From positions 1,585,501 to 1,649,500 of the forward strand of contig JAQISU010000171.1 of NCBI GenBank assembly GCA_029339505.1: 64,000 nt of DNA. Direction: 5' to 3'. The notes under the pieces are model-generated. The model did no database searches. It was not told the origin of the DNA and saw only the letters and a list, made by a program, of their open reading frames with translations. The DNA is from Unio delphinus. Taxonomy: Eukaryota; Mollusca; Bivalvia; Unionida; Unionidae. Positions 52,527 through 64,000 of the stretch are shown piece by piece (position 1 is the first letter of the stretch; the number at the start of each line of letters is the position of its first letter). The position numbers and the translations under genes were made by a program.

Positions 52527-55099
52527 GTATGTTGAGTAGAAAACACTTGCAACAGTCACGCAGAGTAAGTAACACGTGCTTGAAACGGTCACTCAAAGTA
52601 ACTAACACGTACTAGAAACAGTCACTAAGAGTAAAAAGTACTTGCAACACTCACTCTGTTTAAGAAACACTTACTTGCAGCATTCACTGATTAGCGATCT
52701 TCAGATTTTTGACTTTGTCACATTCTAAGGAGTCAAGTGATGTTATTTTAATGCAGATTTTGCTGTGTTAAGTTAGTAGCGATGTTAGAGTGATTTTAGT
52801 TAATTTTTTATTGTTTTAAGCCAGTAGTTTTATTCAGACTATTTCCGTAATACTTACATTATCTCGTGCGTTCGTCGCGTGTTTTTTTTTCCGTGAATCA
52901 GTCAATAAGATCGATGTCATAGATTTGATAAAAGCGACATTTTTAAACCTAAATCAGAGTTTTAGTTTGGCTTTCTATTAGGTTTGTATTTGAACCCATC
53001 GGAATTAAACTTTTTTGTAGGTAGACATCAAAACCATCCGAATAAGGCCTTTACCTGACATTCGATTGGCTGGACTTGGTGTCACCAATGGATTGTATTA
53101 TATACGTACTATTATTAGTATAACTACCTCCTTCGTAGATGGGGTATTGGCAACGTTCATATGGGTTGTTTTCACAGGCAAATACCCACAATTCAATGCG
53201 CGCGCACCTTCTGGCACCATTTTCAGTCGCTAACAGACCGTTGTCAACATTAGTCATCAAGTATATGTAAGAATAATAATCTGATTTAACTATCGATAAT
53301 GATATTTACTTCTTCGACTCAATACATAGATTATACTTGAAATTATGTGCACTATACCACAAAAATAACAATAAAGCTGGAAGTTCTCTTGCTTATATCA
53401 AAAGACAGAATAGTAAAGTAGAACCGTAATCGTGTATATTATTGATATCTAAGAAATGCACTTTTTGTTGTTGTTTACAAACAGACAATATTGACGTTTT
53501 TAAAACGTCATTCGTATCATATCCCTAAGCTTGTCATCTTGAAAGAGTATTTAAAGATCATGATTTTCTGGATACAATATCAGTCACGAATTAAAATTTC
53601 ATAGCATGTATTTTATGCAAGCCTTGTTTTTAAAACTATTTTCCGTGGAGAACCAACAGTTGGTGTAAATATTCTAATATCTGTACGCTTGTAAAGGCAT
53701 GGTACAATTATTATATCCCGAACGGCTGAAAAATATAAATCTGCTTTGATTGTAGATTTTTACTCAGTTTTTAGGTTTTACTTTAACAATATTTTAATTT
53801 CCTATGCAAGATATAGGATCAATTCGTTGCCTGAATGTGTGAAAATTATATAAAACAATCTGGTTTACCCCATTCATTTACTTCTTTGAGTCCGTTTTTG
53901 GTTGCACACATTACTACAAACTTGGCGGTAAATTGGAAAGCTAGGGTTATCCATCTCATCCTATTATTGGCCTCCCTAGTTTCAAGTCAATTTTACTGGT
54001 ATTTCTACAAATATATTTATTTTCAATTCCATGAAAGACTCCAAATTAGATTAACAGAAAAAACAATCCTTGCCGAACAGCTAAATGTCCATTTGTTTTT
54101 AATACTTCCACGTGAAAGTTGATATATTGACATGAGATGAATACGACGCCTATAAAATCGAATTGCTATTGTTTACTGGCAAGAGTATGTGACACTTATG
54201 TTTATCATGCTGTGCTTTGCGTATTTGCAAACTCTTCTGTGTGCTGTCTTGATAGCATGTCAAATAATTTAAGAATACCAATATATTTTGTTTTTCACAA
54301 TTCAAGGAATATTTTGTTTACGGAATAAATATGGCCTAGCTTAAAGGCAGCAGCACAGAAGCGGAACAAAAAATGACGGCCAAATATGGGTGAAAAGTAC
54401 GCAAAAAATTAAAATATCCAAGCTTAAATATTGACGACTAATCGTTGTAAGATTTTTCTTCCCCGTTGTGCAATTTCCTGGCTCCATTGTTATTTTCTCA
54501 TGAATCAGACAAATGTTGATCTTAAAAGTATTTTTTTTTTAAATATAAAAATCAGTATCTTTGTTGTGGCGAATGAAATTACCTAAAAAGCAAAGGTTTA
54601 TGCGACCATGTTGAGTTACCACCCCCCACCCCCTTAGCAATATTTCTTTAATACTTTAATATCAATTTAGCTTTACTGCTTTACTATCATGTCTGTTGCA
54701 ATGCTTTAATATCAATTTAGATTTAATACTTTAATATCATGTTGTTGTTTTCTATTCATAAGAGTAATATAATGTTTGGGGTAGGTGTGGCAGTATACCA
54801 AATTCTACTACAAGAAAGGTGGTTAGCGAACTTAGGTTTGGAAATAGGGGTAATTTACTAAGTTTATAAAGGTGTAAAGTGTTTTGAAGGTGGGTTAGGC
54901 TAGTGTGCTAATAATGAACATGTGATAAATTGTGTCCAAACAGAAATACAAACCATTTTCTGTTTGTAAACCCAGGATAAAAAAAAAATACAAACCATTT
55001 TCTGTTTGTAAATCCAGGATATACCAAAGTGGTTATCATATCGAAATAATTTTTTTTTTTGGGGGGAGGGAGGGCACCAGACAGATTCCCCTCCCCTTA
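52527..55099. other. Intron 1 of the MAM gene (copy B), first part
   Basis: ~40-bp tandem repeats near 52540-52685; no exon is recognised. A weak second signal-peptide-like stretch near 53925-54000 has no matching donor. Confidence 0.45.
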
Positions 55100-57660
55100 T
55101 TTGAAAAAAACTAGAAACAGTGTGTTTATGTGTGAGTGTATTCCCCCTGATGTGTTGTTGGATGTGTTTTTTAGAATGTTTTCTTAACTTTTAAACCTAA
55201 ACTTAATTTTTTCCCATCGGGATATATCAATAGTAGATATTTGGTCCCTGGTGTTTTCTATGAGACGGTTTCCTCAAGGTGGTTATTTTTAAATCACATC
55301 TTGGGTTTCCTTTTTCTCTTTTTCCATAAATTAACCCTGGCTAGGGGTTTCCTACATCCTGTGTATGCTATTTGTGATGTGCTATATGTATCGTGCAATA
55401 TGTATACTTATATATACAATGTATTTGTTAGGATAGCCATTCTATATCATATTTCCCTGTTGTCTATTAGTTCATCGAACCAGAAAACCGGTCTTCACTT
55501 GTTCGGCTTTTTATAAAATACTTCCGTTTAAATAGTTTTATGTTGCTTTTGAATTTTGCACAATTATGGTGAATTCTATTTTAAATTTAACATGGGTTAC
55601 ACACCGGTTCTTAATGTATTAAAGATTGTGTTTCCGTTCCATGACTTGTATATTTCCTTATTTATTCATCAGGTCTACTTTGGTCGAGTCGGGATCGGTA
55701 CATTATTTTTCTTTTTTTTGTACTTCACCTGTCTCGATCATTATTTCGTCCTCTTTTTATTTATTTTTTTAATCCTTATTCCATGCTCGAAAATTTGTTA
55801 TTTATACTCCTTCTAAACGGGCTGTATGTATAGTTCATGTGAAGCTCTACAGAGTAAACCTATTTATCTTATTTAGGTCACAAGTGACTTTAATATGGTA
55901 GCATGCTTTATGGATGCCATGTTTTCTTGACTTAATGGCTATCTATCTAATGCGTGAGCTGTGTTGCTGTGTATATTTCCTCTGAGTTTCTTTCCCAGCT
56001 CTTTCACGGGCCTGCCCACTTCGCGTGGCGCTATGTGATTTAGCCCGGTGTTCTTAATAGTACTTCTCCTCCTGAGGTCCCTGTATCCCCAAATCCCTAA
56101 TTATACCCATATTTTTATTACTGGCCCGCACGCTATCATATTCCTGACTAAAAAGTTTATTATTTCATATAGTTCAGCTTTGGTAAATTTCCCATCTAGA
56201 TATAGTAGTTCTTTATCGTTATATGATTGCTTTTTCTTAATTTGTGTGATTATGTTTTCTCTTTCTTGTTTATTTATTCTACATTGAGTTATAGTACGTT
56301 TCTTTTGAAAAAGAACAGTTTTTACACAGTGGACATTTAGGCGACACTACGATCATATTCCTTCTCACTGCATTTTCTCCTGTCAACCACGCATCATGCA
56401 TGTATTTGAACAGGATACTTTTCATTTTTAATGACCCTGATCTGACCCAGTTTCCCCAGGCTCTATCCGAGTTAATATTTATAGGGTTTTTGTCTATTTT
56501 ATTTTTCTTCTTCTTAATCGTATGTGCAGTTTACCATCTGTATGTAGATTTTGTGTCAATTTCTCATATATCCTTAGCATCCCTATATTTATATAGTAAT
56601 TCCTTTATTGATCTTAATTTTCTTGGCACCTCTAACAGTTTTATGAGTTTGTTATTTCAATATATGTCATTTCTCTGCTTCATGGAGAAACCAAAATAAT
56701 AAATATACAGCCCTTGCCAAGTTATTTTAGGCTCTGCTTTAATTTCTTTAAATCTATTGAGAATGTTCGTGCTTTTAATTAGGGTCGGATTGGGAAGGCC
56801 TAGGCCTCCCCTTTTTCCTTCCCTATATAGAGTTTCTTTGTTTATGTAGTGCATTTTAAATCCCCATAAGTATTTAATAATTTCGTTATCTATTTTTTTA
56901 GTGTTGCATTTTTTATGTCTAGTGATTTTAATTTATAGTTTAGGTGCACATACATATCCATTTTTTAACCTGTGCCCGTTTCAATAGACATATTTGCGTA
57001 AGCTCACAGATTTGTATGTTTTTTATGATATTCTCCCTGATTTCTTTGAGGTTTTGTTTTTCATCATTTTTCCCAAAATTTACACCTAACGATTTTACTT
57101 GGTCTTTAATTAAATGAAGAGATAGCCCTTGTTGCTTGCCTCTCCAGTTTCCTATTAGAAGTATTTCTGTTTTGTCGGTGTTTATTTTCGATCCCGACAC
57201 TTTCCAAAATCTTCCGAATTCCTTTATTAGTTCATTATAGAAATTTATATCTTGTATAAAGTTAGTACAATCATCCGCATTCTGCATCATTTTCACTTCT
57301 TTTTTTAATGTTTGGAACTTTAATCCCTATGATCCCATCCTTGCCTCACCGATCTTTTTATATCAAATTTATCAGTTCTGGCCCCGTTAACCTGTACACA
57401 CGAGTTAATATCCTTGTACAGGATTTTGGTCCGATTATGGAAATACATTCCACAGCCAAATTTTTCTAGTGTCTATAGATAGTTTTGTTCAAGTCTATCA
57501 AAGGCTTTTCCTGGTCTATTAGTACCATAGCACTAGTATTCCCAGTAATATTTATATATTATGGTTCTAATGTTTAGTATGTTGTTTTGTATATCCCTCC
57601 CTTTCGGGCCACTAGTTTGATTTATATTTATAATTTTATTAAGACACTTTTTTACCCTTT
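55100..57660 (-). mobile_element. Degenerate L1/Tx1-like LINE, copy B
   Basis: Same LINE as at 22880-25222 but extending further upstream on the minus strand, with a PGKAFDRLEQNYL-like RT motif near 57505 and QNADDCTNF near 57265. GLGLPNP lies at about 56800. Coding is broken. It contains the empty site of the second virus-like element. Confidence 0.7.
57445..57449. other. Empty target site of the second element
   Basis: The word ACATT occurs once here within 'ggaaatacattccacag'. In copy A the sequence is the same up to ACATT and then switches to AGCAGCAGAGAGGG. Confidence 0.8.
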
Positions 57661-58626
57661 CCACTAGTATTTTACTTATAATTTTATAATCAATAATAAG
57701 GAGTGAGACTCACGAGAAGCTACTGGCAAGCTTTCTCACATTCCCACATTGGCCGAATCTAAGACTCGAACCTACAGAAACAGAGGTAAGATGGAAGTGA
57801 TCCGCGATATATAAAGGTACTTATTATAATGGAGCCACGGAATTTATGTTATGAACTGGACCAGAGGCATATCAAAATAGATTTAATAATATTGCAATGT
57901 GCTATATACATATTTTCACATATGTCGATTATGCTGCTTCTTGTAAACCAGATTTCTACCTTTGCAATATCTAACGTTACGTAATTCATGGTGTGCGAAA
58001 GCATCTGTATAAAGCATCTGTATAAAGCATCCAGTGTCTTATGAGTTTGTTTTATTCTTCTCAAGGATTGGACGAGTTACTTACCTTTAGCTTTCCATTC
58101 ACGATCTTTTTACAAGGGATGAGTAACGCACATGCCATGAAAGCAAAGGGCCATAACTCTAAAACATATCTTTCTGTAAAATTGCAAGAAGACAACTTTT
58201 GTAGTGGACAAGTAACTAAAATATAGATGAGGAATCAACAATGCACTAAAAGATAAATTCTCATCTGATTCTTTTTTAGATGTTCAGTCGCCTACGCACC
58301 GGAACGTAGATTCTCAGTGACAGGCTATAGGAATTTTTTTAATCACCAACTCTACTCAGACTAAACGTCTGAAAATAAAGTATTAATTAATTTAATTAAT
58401 CTAGCGATATGTGCAATATGCTATTTACAGGTAAAACTTTTATTTTAGATTAAACGAGCAATCAATCAACGTTTTCGTTTCGAATGCAAACGCTTGCTAT
58501 AAAGTGTTAAACTTTCAAAGTTTCGAAACCAGTATGTGATCTTCAAGGAATATTTCAACACTAGATACAGAATATATATTATTTGTTAAATTAATATAAT
58601 ATCTTGCATGCCTTTAACATTGACAG
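57661..58626. other. Intron 1 of the MAM gene (copy B), last part
   Basis: Contains a SINE fragment at 57706-57800; otherwise no gene is recognised. The acceptor for exon 2 is 'ctttaacattgacag'. Confidence 0.5.
57706..57800 (-). mobile_element. SINE fragment
   Basis: Shares 'cacgagaagctactggcaag' and the following sequence with the SINE at 59001-59231. On the minus strand it contains GGTTCGAGTCT, a good RNA polymerase III B-box match. Confidence 0.6.
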
Positions 58627-58800
58627 AAGACCCACAGTCAGCGTTATTTGTCAACTGTAGTTTCCAGGATGGTATGTGTGACTGGGAATCTATTTACGCT
58701 GGCTGGAAGATTGGACAAGTATCGATAACAACCAGTGGCACCGGATCGGCTCATGGCCATGCCTTAAGAAACGGTTGGAACGATAATCTGCTCATTTGTT
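58627..58800 (+). CDS. MAM-domain gene exon 2 (copy B only)
   Basis: The acceptor ends TTGACAG at 58626. The 174-bp exon is phase 1 at both ends and the donor is GTAAAT. It encodes the N-terminal half of a MAM domain: VNCSFQDGMCDW, AGWKIGQVS, then SGTGSAHGHALRNG, matching the family's C-x-F-E ... C-x-W and GP-x2-DH region. Together with exon 3 it completes the domain. Copy A lacks this exon because of the deletion next to element 2. MAM domains mediate adhesion and protein-protein contacts outside the cell. Confidence 0.75.
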
Positions 58801-58916
58801 GTAAATATTATTATCAGAAGCCAATGATTTCGCTAGATTTTTTTAATCAAACATATTATCAGGTTTTATTGTCCTGCAAATTCGGGTTCATCATCACCGA
58901 TTTGACTATTATCATT

Positions 58917-58985
58917 AGTAGTAGACGTAAACGTAGACGTAGTAGTAGTAGTAGTAGACGTAGTAGTAGTAGTAGTAGTAGTAGC
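58917..58985. repeat. (AGT)n / acgtag microsatellite
   Basis: Interrupted trinucleotide repeat in intron 2 of the MAM gene. Confidence 0.9.
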
Positions 58986-59000
58986 AAAAGTTTGTTTTAG

Positions 59001-59231
59001 GGTTTAACGCCATTTTTCAGCACAAAAAAGGCTATACATGGCGGCCAGTATTAACGGTGAAGGAAGAACCTGGAAAACCGCTGAAATAACCATAGACCCA
59101 CGAGAAGCTACTGGCAAGCTTTCTCATATATCCATATTGGCCGAATCATAGACTCGACCCGTACAGACAGAGGTGAGATGTCAGTGACAAGTAACGGACA
59201 GCGCTTTAGACCACTCGACCACTTGGGGCCC
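59001..59231 (-). mobile_element. tRNA-derived SINE
   Basis: On the minus strand it starts GGGCCCCAAGTGGTCGAGTGG. It contains TGGTCGAGTGG (59211-59221), a full match to the polymerase III A-box consensus, and a B-box-like GGGTCGAGTCT about 50 bp downstream. It ends ...ggcgttaaacc. A (AGT)n tract borders it on the plus strand right side. The resemblance to molluscan SINEs is from memory and uncertain. Confidence 0.7.
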
Positions 59232-59280
<49 letters not shown>

Positions 59281-59304
59281 ATAGTAGTAATTGTAGTAAT
59301 AGTA

Positions 59305-59357
<53 letters not shown>

Positions 59358-59452
59358 TGTAGTAGTAGTAGTAGCAGCATTGGTAGCAGTAGTAGTAGTG
59401 ATAGTAGTAGTAGCAGTAGTAGCAGCAGCAGTATTAGCAGTAGCAGTTATTT
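59232..59452. repeat. (AGT)n / (AAT)n / (AGT)n microsatellite
   Basis: Long compound trinucleotide repeat in intron 2 of the MAM gene. Confidence 0.95.
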
Positions 59453-59549
59453 TTAGAGGCAGATGGAGTGGATATTGTTATTAATAATCTGAAATGCCTG
59501 TATTGAACACAAATCACACTGCAAATACACTGAATACTCCATTGCAGAA

Positions 59550-59724
<175 letters not shown>

Positions 59725-59992
59725 TTTGTGTGTGTGTGCGTCATAGCCGATCGATCACAACCTTATGTGCATATAAGTGAATGGACAACTTGTAATTCAT
59801 ATTAGAATATAGATTCTTAAACGTGTAAGAAACGAATAACAAATACAGCTGTTTCACTCAGTGTATTCCTATGTGATGAGTACAAATAATATATCTTGGT
59901 GTGCCGAAAAAAATCATTTTTCTCTGTTAGAAACAAAGGCGACATATGCAATTGTTTCAAATAAGTCACGAAAATATATATTTGTTTTCTAG

Positions 59993-60316
59993 CGAGCAGA
60001 ATATCAGCAAACGCGAGTCAGTCACAGGTCCTACAGAGCCCTCTTCTTTCCTGGAATGACAGTTGTTTGAACTTGTGGTATCACATTTGCGGCAAAGACA
60101 CCGGCAAGCTGACGGTTTCCATAGAAACAAAGGATACTACGACAGCAACCAAATTCAGTACAACACAATCAGGCATTATGACAATTCTTTGGAGTCAGGA
60201 GGGAAAAACTTTACAGACTCAAGAGTCTGCCAGGGTCCTTCTCGTGAGGACGACAAAAAGACAAAATGGAGCGATCGCTGTCGATGACATCCAACTTCCC
60301 AAGTGTTGTTGCAAAG
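59993..60316 (+). CDS. MAM-domain gene exon 3 (copy B)
   Basis: The acceptor is TTTGTTTTCTAG, ending at 59992. The 324-bp exon is phase 1-1 with donor GTTACC. It encodes SPLLSWNDSCLNLWYHICG, GKLTVSIETK, and the MAM signature GAIAVDDIQL before KCCCKG. The conserved cysteine (SCLNLW) is present, unlike in copy A. With exons 1, 2 and 4 the coding length is 900 bp including the stop, giving a secreted protein of 299 residues. Confidence 0.78.
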
Positions 60317-61129
<813 letters not shown>

Positions 61130-61452
61130 GTGACTGTTGTCGGAGGTTCTGGTATTGGATCCAAAGAGCATCTGATTATTGTACTCGCACATTTGGAATT
61201 ATATTCCCCAAGACAACTGGTCCACAGAGTGGCTGTACAAACAAAACAACTGGACCGCAGAGTGACGGTACAAACAAGAATACTAAAAAGCAGAATGGCA
61301 GTACAAAGAAACAATCTGGTACAAAAACAACTGGCCAAAAGAGTGAACCTAAAAACCAAAAGAATACAGCGCAGAGTGGCCATACAGAGAAGACAACTGG
61401 CCCGCAGAGTGGCCTTACAACCAGTACTGGTAGAGATAACGAAACTTTATAA
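61130..61452 (+). CDS. MAM-domain gene exon 4, Ser/Thr/Lys-rich tail (copy B)
   Basis: The acceptor is CGTTTTTCCAG. In the phase fixed by exon 3 the exon encodes [17 protein letters not shown], then a Thr/Ser/Lys/Asn-rich linker with three TTGPQSG-type repeats, and TAA at 61450-61452. The 3-bp length difference from copy A falls near the start and preserves this frame. The linker looks like a glycosylated, mucin-like extracellular tail. The function of the cysteine-containing lead-in is unknown. ATTAAA follows about 40 bp after the stop. Confidence 0.68.
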
Positions 61453-61973
61453 AATCTGATACCGCTCCTACCCCCCCCCCCCCCATTGACAAATTAAACA
61501 ACATATCACTTATATATTTCTCATCGGATGTAACTGTACATATTTAAACAGTAGCATTATTGTCACCTAAATTATAGATGGTTAAACTGCCATTATCGTA
61601 AGGCAAGGTAAGCAGTGGGTCTCGGTATATTTATCTTACATAAAAATCAACCTATCATTTCTAGATTTATATGTTTATTATCTGTGCATTTTCCATTGTC
61701 CATTTTTTTTTTTATACTGAATCCAACATTTCCTATTTTCTGCTTGTTTTCATGATCTTGACTTGGATAGATAGAATTGATGAATTTGAAAACTGCGATA
61801 AGATATATGGTTTGACAAAGGTGCTAGCGTTGTTTTTGAGGCAATCGGAGGAAATGGTAATCGCGATGATACAGCGTAAGATAAAAACTCACTGACAATT
61901 GCATATTACAACGGTAACACAATCTTGCATTCCGAAGCAAACACCACCCTCCTCCACCACCCCACGCCCCCCA
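61453..61973. other. 3' flank of the MAM gene (copy B)
   Basis: Likely 3' untranslated and intergenic sequence with a 15-C run near 61471-61484; no other gene. Confidence 0.45.
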
Positions 61974-62262
<289 letters not shown>

Positions 62263-62407
62263 TAGATCCGATTTAGAAGCAAATATTTTCTTGATTGTAT
62301 TTCATTATGTACATTCAGAAATCCCTACTCATTCTGTCCACATGAATTATGCAAAATGGCATTTTCTTATTATTTTCTCTTTTCTTTGTCATGTAGGTAA
62401 AGGACAA

Positions 62408-63205
62408 TACCATCATATACCTATTACAACAATACAATCAAATACCTATTACAACAATACAATTATATACCTATTACAACAATACAATCAAATACATATT
62501 ACAACAATACAATTATATACCTATTACAACAATGCAATCATATACCTATTACAACAATACAATCATATACCTATTACATCAATGCAATCATATACCTATT
62601 ACAACAATACAGTCATATACCTATTACAACAATACAATCATATACCTATTACAACAATACAATCATATACCTATTACAACAATACAATCATATACCTATT
62701 ATAATAATACAATCATATACCTATTACAACAATACAATCATATACCTATTACAACAATAAAATCATATACCTATTACAACAATACAATCATATACCTATT
62801 ACAACAATACAATCATATCCCTATTACAATAATACAATTATATACCTATTACAACAATACAATTATATACCTATTACAACAATACAAATACCTATTACAA
62901 CAATACAATCAAATACCTATTACAACAATACAATCATATACCTATTACAACAATACAATTATATAACTATTACAACAAAACAATCATATACCTATTACAA
63001 CAATACAATCATATACCTATTACAACAATACCATCATATACCTATTACAACAATACAATCATATACCTATTACAACAATACAATTATATACCTATTACAA
63101 CAATACAATCATATACCTATTACAACAATACAATCATATACCTATTACAACAATACCATCATATACCTATTACAACAATACAGTCATATACCTATCATAA
63201 TAAAG
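62408..63205. repeat. 25-bp minisatellite, ~32 copies (copy B)
   Basis: Same unit as 29343-29515 (cctattacaacaatacaatc core), with scattered point variants (ataatacaat, aatgcaatc). About four to five times as many copies as in copy A. Confidence 0.95.
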
Positions 63206-63344
63206 AGTAAACAATAGACTTCTGTGTATTTAATATACCGACGAATTTAAACTATGCCCTTCTGCCATTAGTATTGCTTGGTATAACTGTTTAACGCTAA
63301 ATTAATTCAATCTATCTCTTTAACTACATACTATTTTAATCTCA

Positions 63345-63530
63345 TATTGCATTCGATAGTACCCTTTTAATCTCACATCCCTGATATGGCATTCGATACG
63401 TACCATTTTAATCTCACATTGTTGATATGGCATTCGATACTACCCTTTAATCTCATATTGCTGACAAGGCATTCGATACGTACCCTTTTAATCTCACATT
63501 GCTGATATGTCATTCGATACGTATGTTCAC
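63345..63530. repeat. ~41-bp tandem repeat (copy B)
   Basis: Counterpart of 29650-29840: four to five units of cattcgatacgtaccctttt type. Confidence 0.9.
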
Positions 63531-64000
63531 TCTGTAATTCCGTATCTCATACTTATATTTTTCGTTTCGCACACCTAGTCAGGAACTACTTTTACATCTT
63601 ATATATTAAACGATAATGCACTAATAACTTATTTAGCTCTAACTTTTAAGTTATTAAAAACTCAACACATATTTATAAGTCTAATACATGCCGTCATATT
63701 GGGTGAAATCGCCGTTTATTCTGCGGGGGGTCATTGGGAAGTACTGTTAACAGCTACGAGGAGTTCATTTTTTTTATCTTCGGAGAATATACTGCCTTGA
63801 AATTAGAGTTCAGGGTGAGAGCAGCAATATCTTCGATATAATGTTTTACGACGAGTTCTAATACGTGTTGGATGAACGAATTCACAACAACACGAGATAA
63901 AGTTTACAGAGGATTGGCAATTTATACAACTATTTTTTGACGATCATACAATATTACAAATCGTTATCTGTGTATTACAAATGCATATTCAATATTACAA
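63531..64000. other. Gene-free end of the window
   Basis: Matches about 29830-30299 of copy A; nothing further is recognised. Confidence 0.45.

Noticed and set aside
53835..54122. Second signal-peptide-like stretch near 53925-54000 (also 21700-21770)
   Set aside because: In copy A it is ended by a TAG and there is no clear splice donor. It may be an old duplicate of exon 1 but cannot be supported.

Overview
The window is nuclear DNA of an invertebrate animal, most likely a lophotrochozoan and possibly a mollusc (low confidence on the group). It is AT-rich and dense in microsatellites, minisatellites, a tRNA-derived SINE and several decayed LINEs. One intron-containing host gene for a secreted MAM-domain protein can be reconstructed. 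Positions 1-30299 and 48899-64000 are two diverged copies of the same region (copy A and copy B). They are either a tandem segmental duplication or two haplotypes placed in series by the assembly.

The main content is a 15,005-bp virus-like transposon of the Polinton/Maverick (adintovirus-like) type at 3234-18238. It has ~277-bp terminal inverted repeats beginning AGCAGCAGAGAGGG and a 5-bp target duplication (GGTCA). Copy B has the matching empty site at 51504-51508. Gene order is: packaging ATPase (-); zinc-ribbon/phospholipase A2 protein (+, frameshifted); retroviral-type integrase (+); a long leftward replication gene that reads as protein-primed-type PolB, then SF1 helicase, then a C-terminal HNH/endonuclease VII-like domain (-, three single-base frame breaks); then a rightward block with a homing-type HNH endonuclease, an unknown ORF, a repeat-rich virion candidate (frameshifted), a minor-capsid candidate, the double-jelly-roll major capsid protein, a hydrophobic minor virion candidate, an adenain-type maturation protease, a possible fibre-like protein, a membrane protein and a possible vertex protein. 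The element went into an older non-autonomous DNA transposon (1954-18285 in copy A, 50540-51550 in copy B).

A second, related element at 25223-26640 keeps its left end, an intact ATPase and the start of the zinc-ribbon/PLA2 gene, then ends in a GATA microsatellite. It sits in a LINE, and copy B has its empty site at 57445-57449. The deletion that truncated it removed ~2.2 kb of host DNA, including exon 2 of the MAM gene. In copy B that gene is complete in four phase-1 exons (signal peptide, two MAM halves, Ser/Thr/Lys-rich tail). Copy A lacks exon 2 and has lost a cysteine codon in exon 3.

From 29 to 49 kb there is no convincing complete gene: a decayed RTE-like LINE (32.7-36.1 kb), an L2/CR1-like LINE (36.3-37.7 kb), a candidate terminal exon (39.9 kb), a ~42-copy 32-bp minisatellite (40.2-41.6 kb), a better preserved RTE-like LINE between 56-bp direct repeats (43.1-45.6 kb), and tandem repeats (46.3-48.1 kb).

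The novelty candidates lie in the large element: the PolB-helicase-HNH fusion; a duplicated covarying hairpin upstream of a virion gene; repeated G-x-G motifs that look like maturation-protease sites; a shared AATTGAAAA-plus-palindrome signal between late genes; and terminal repeats that carry the ATPase 3' end and can fold on themselves.
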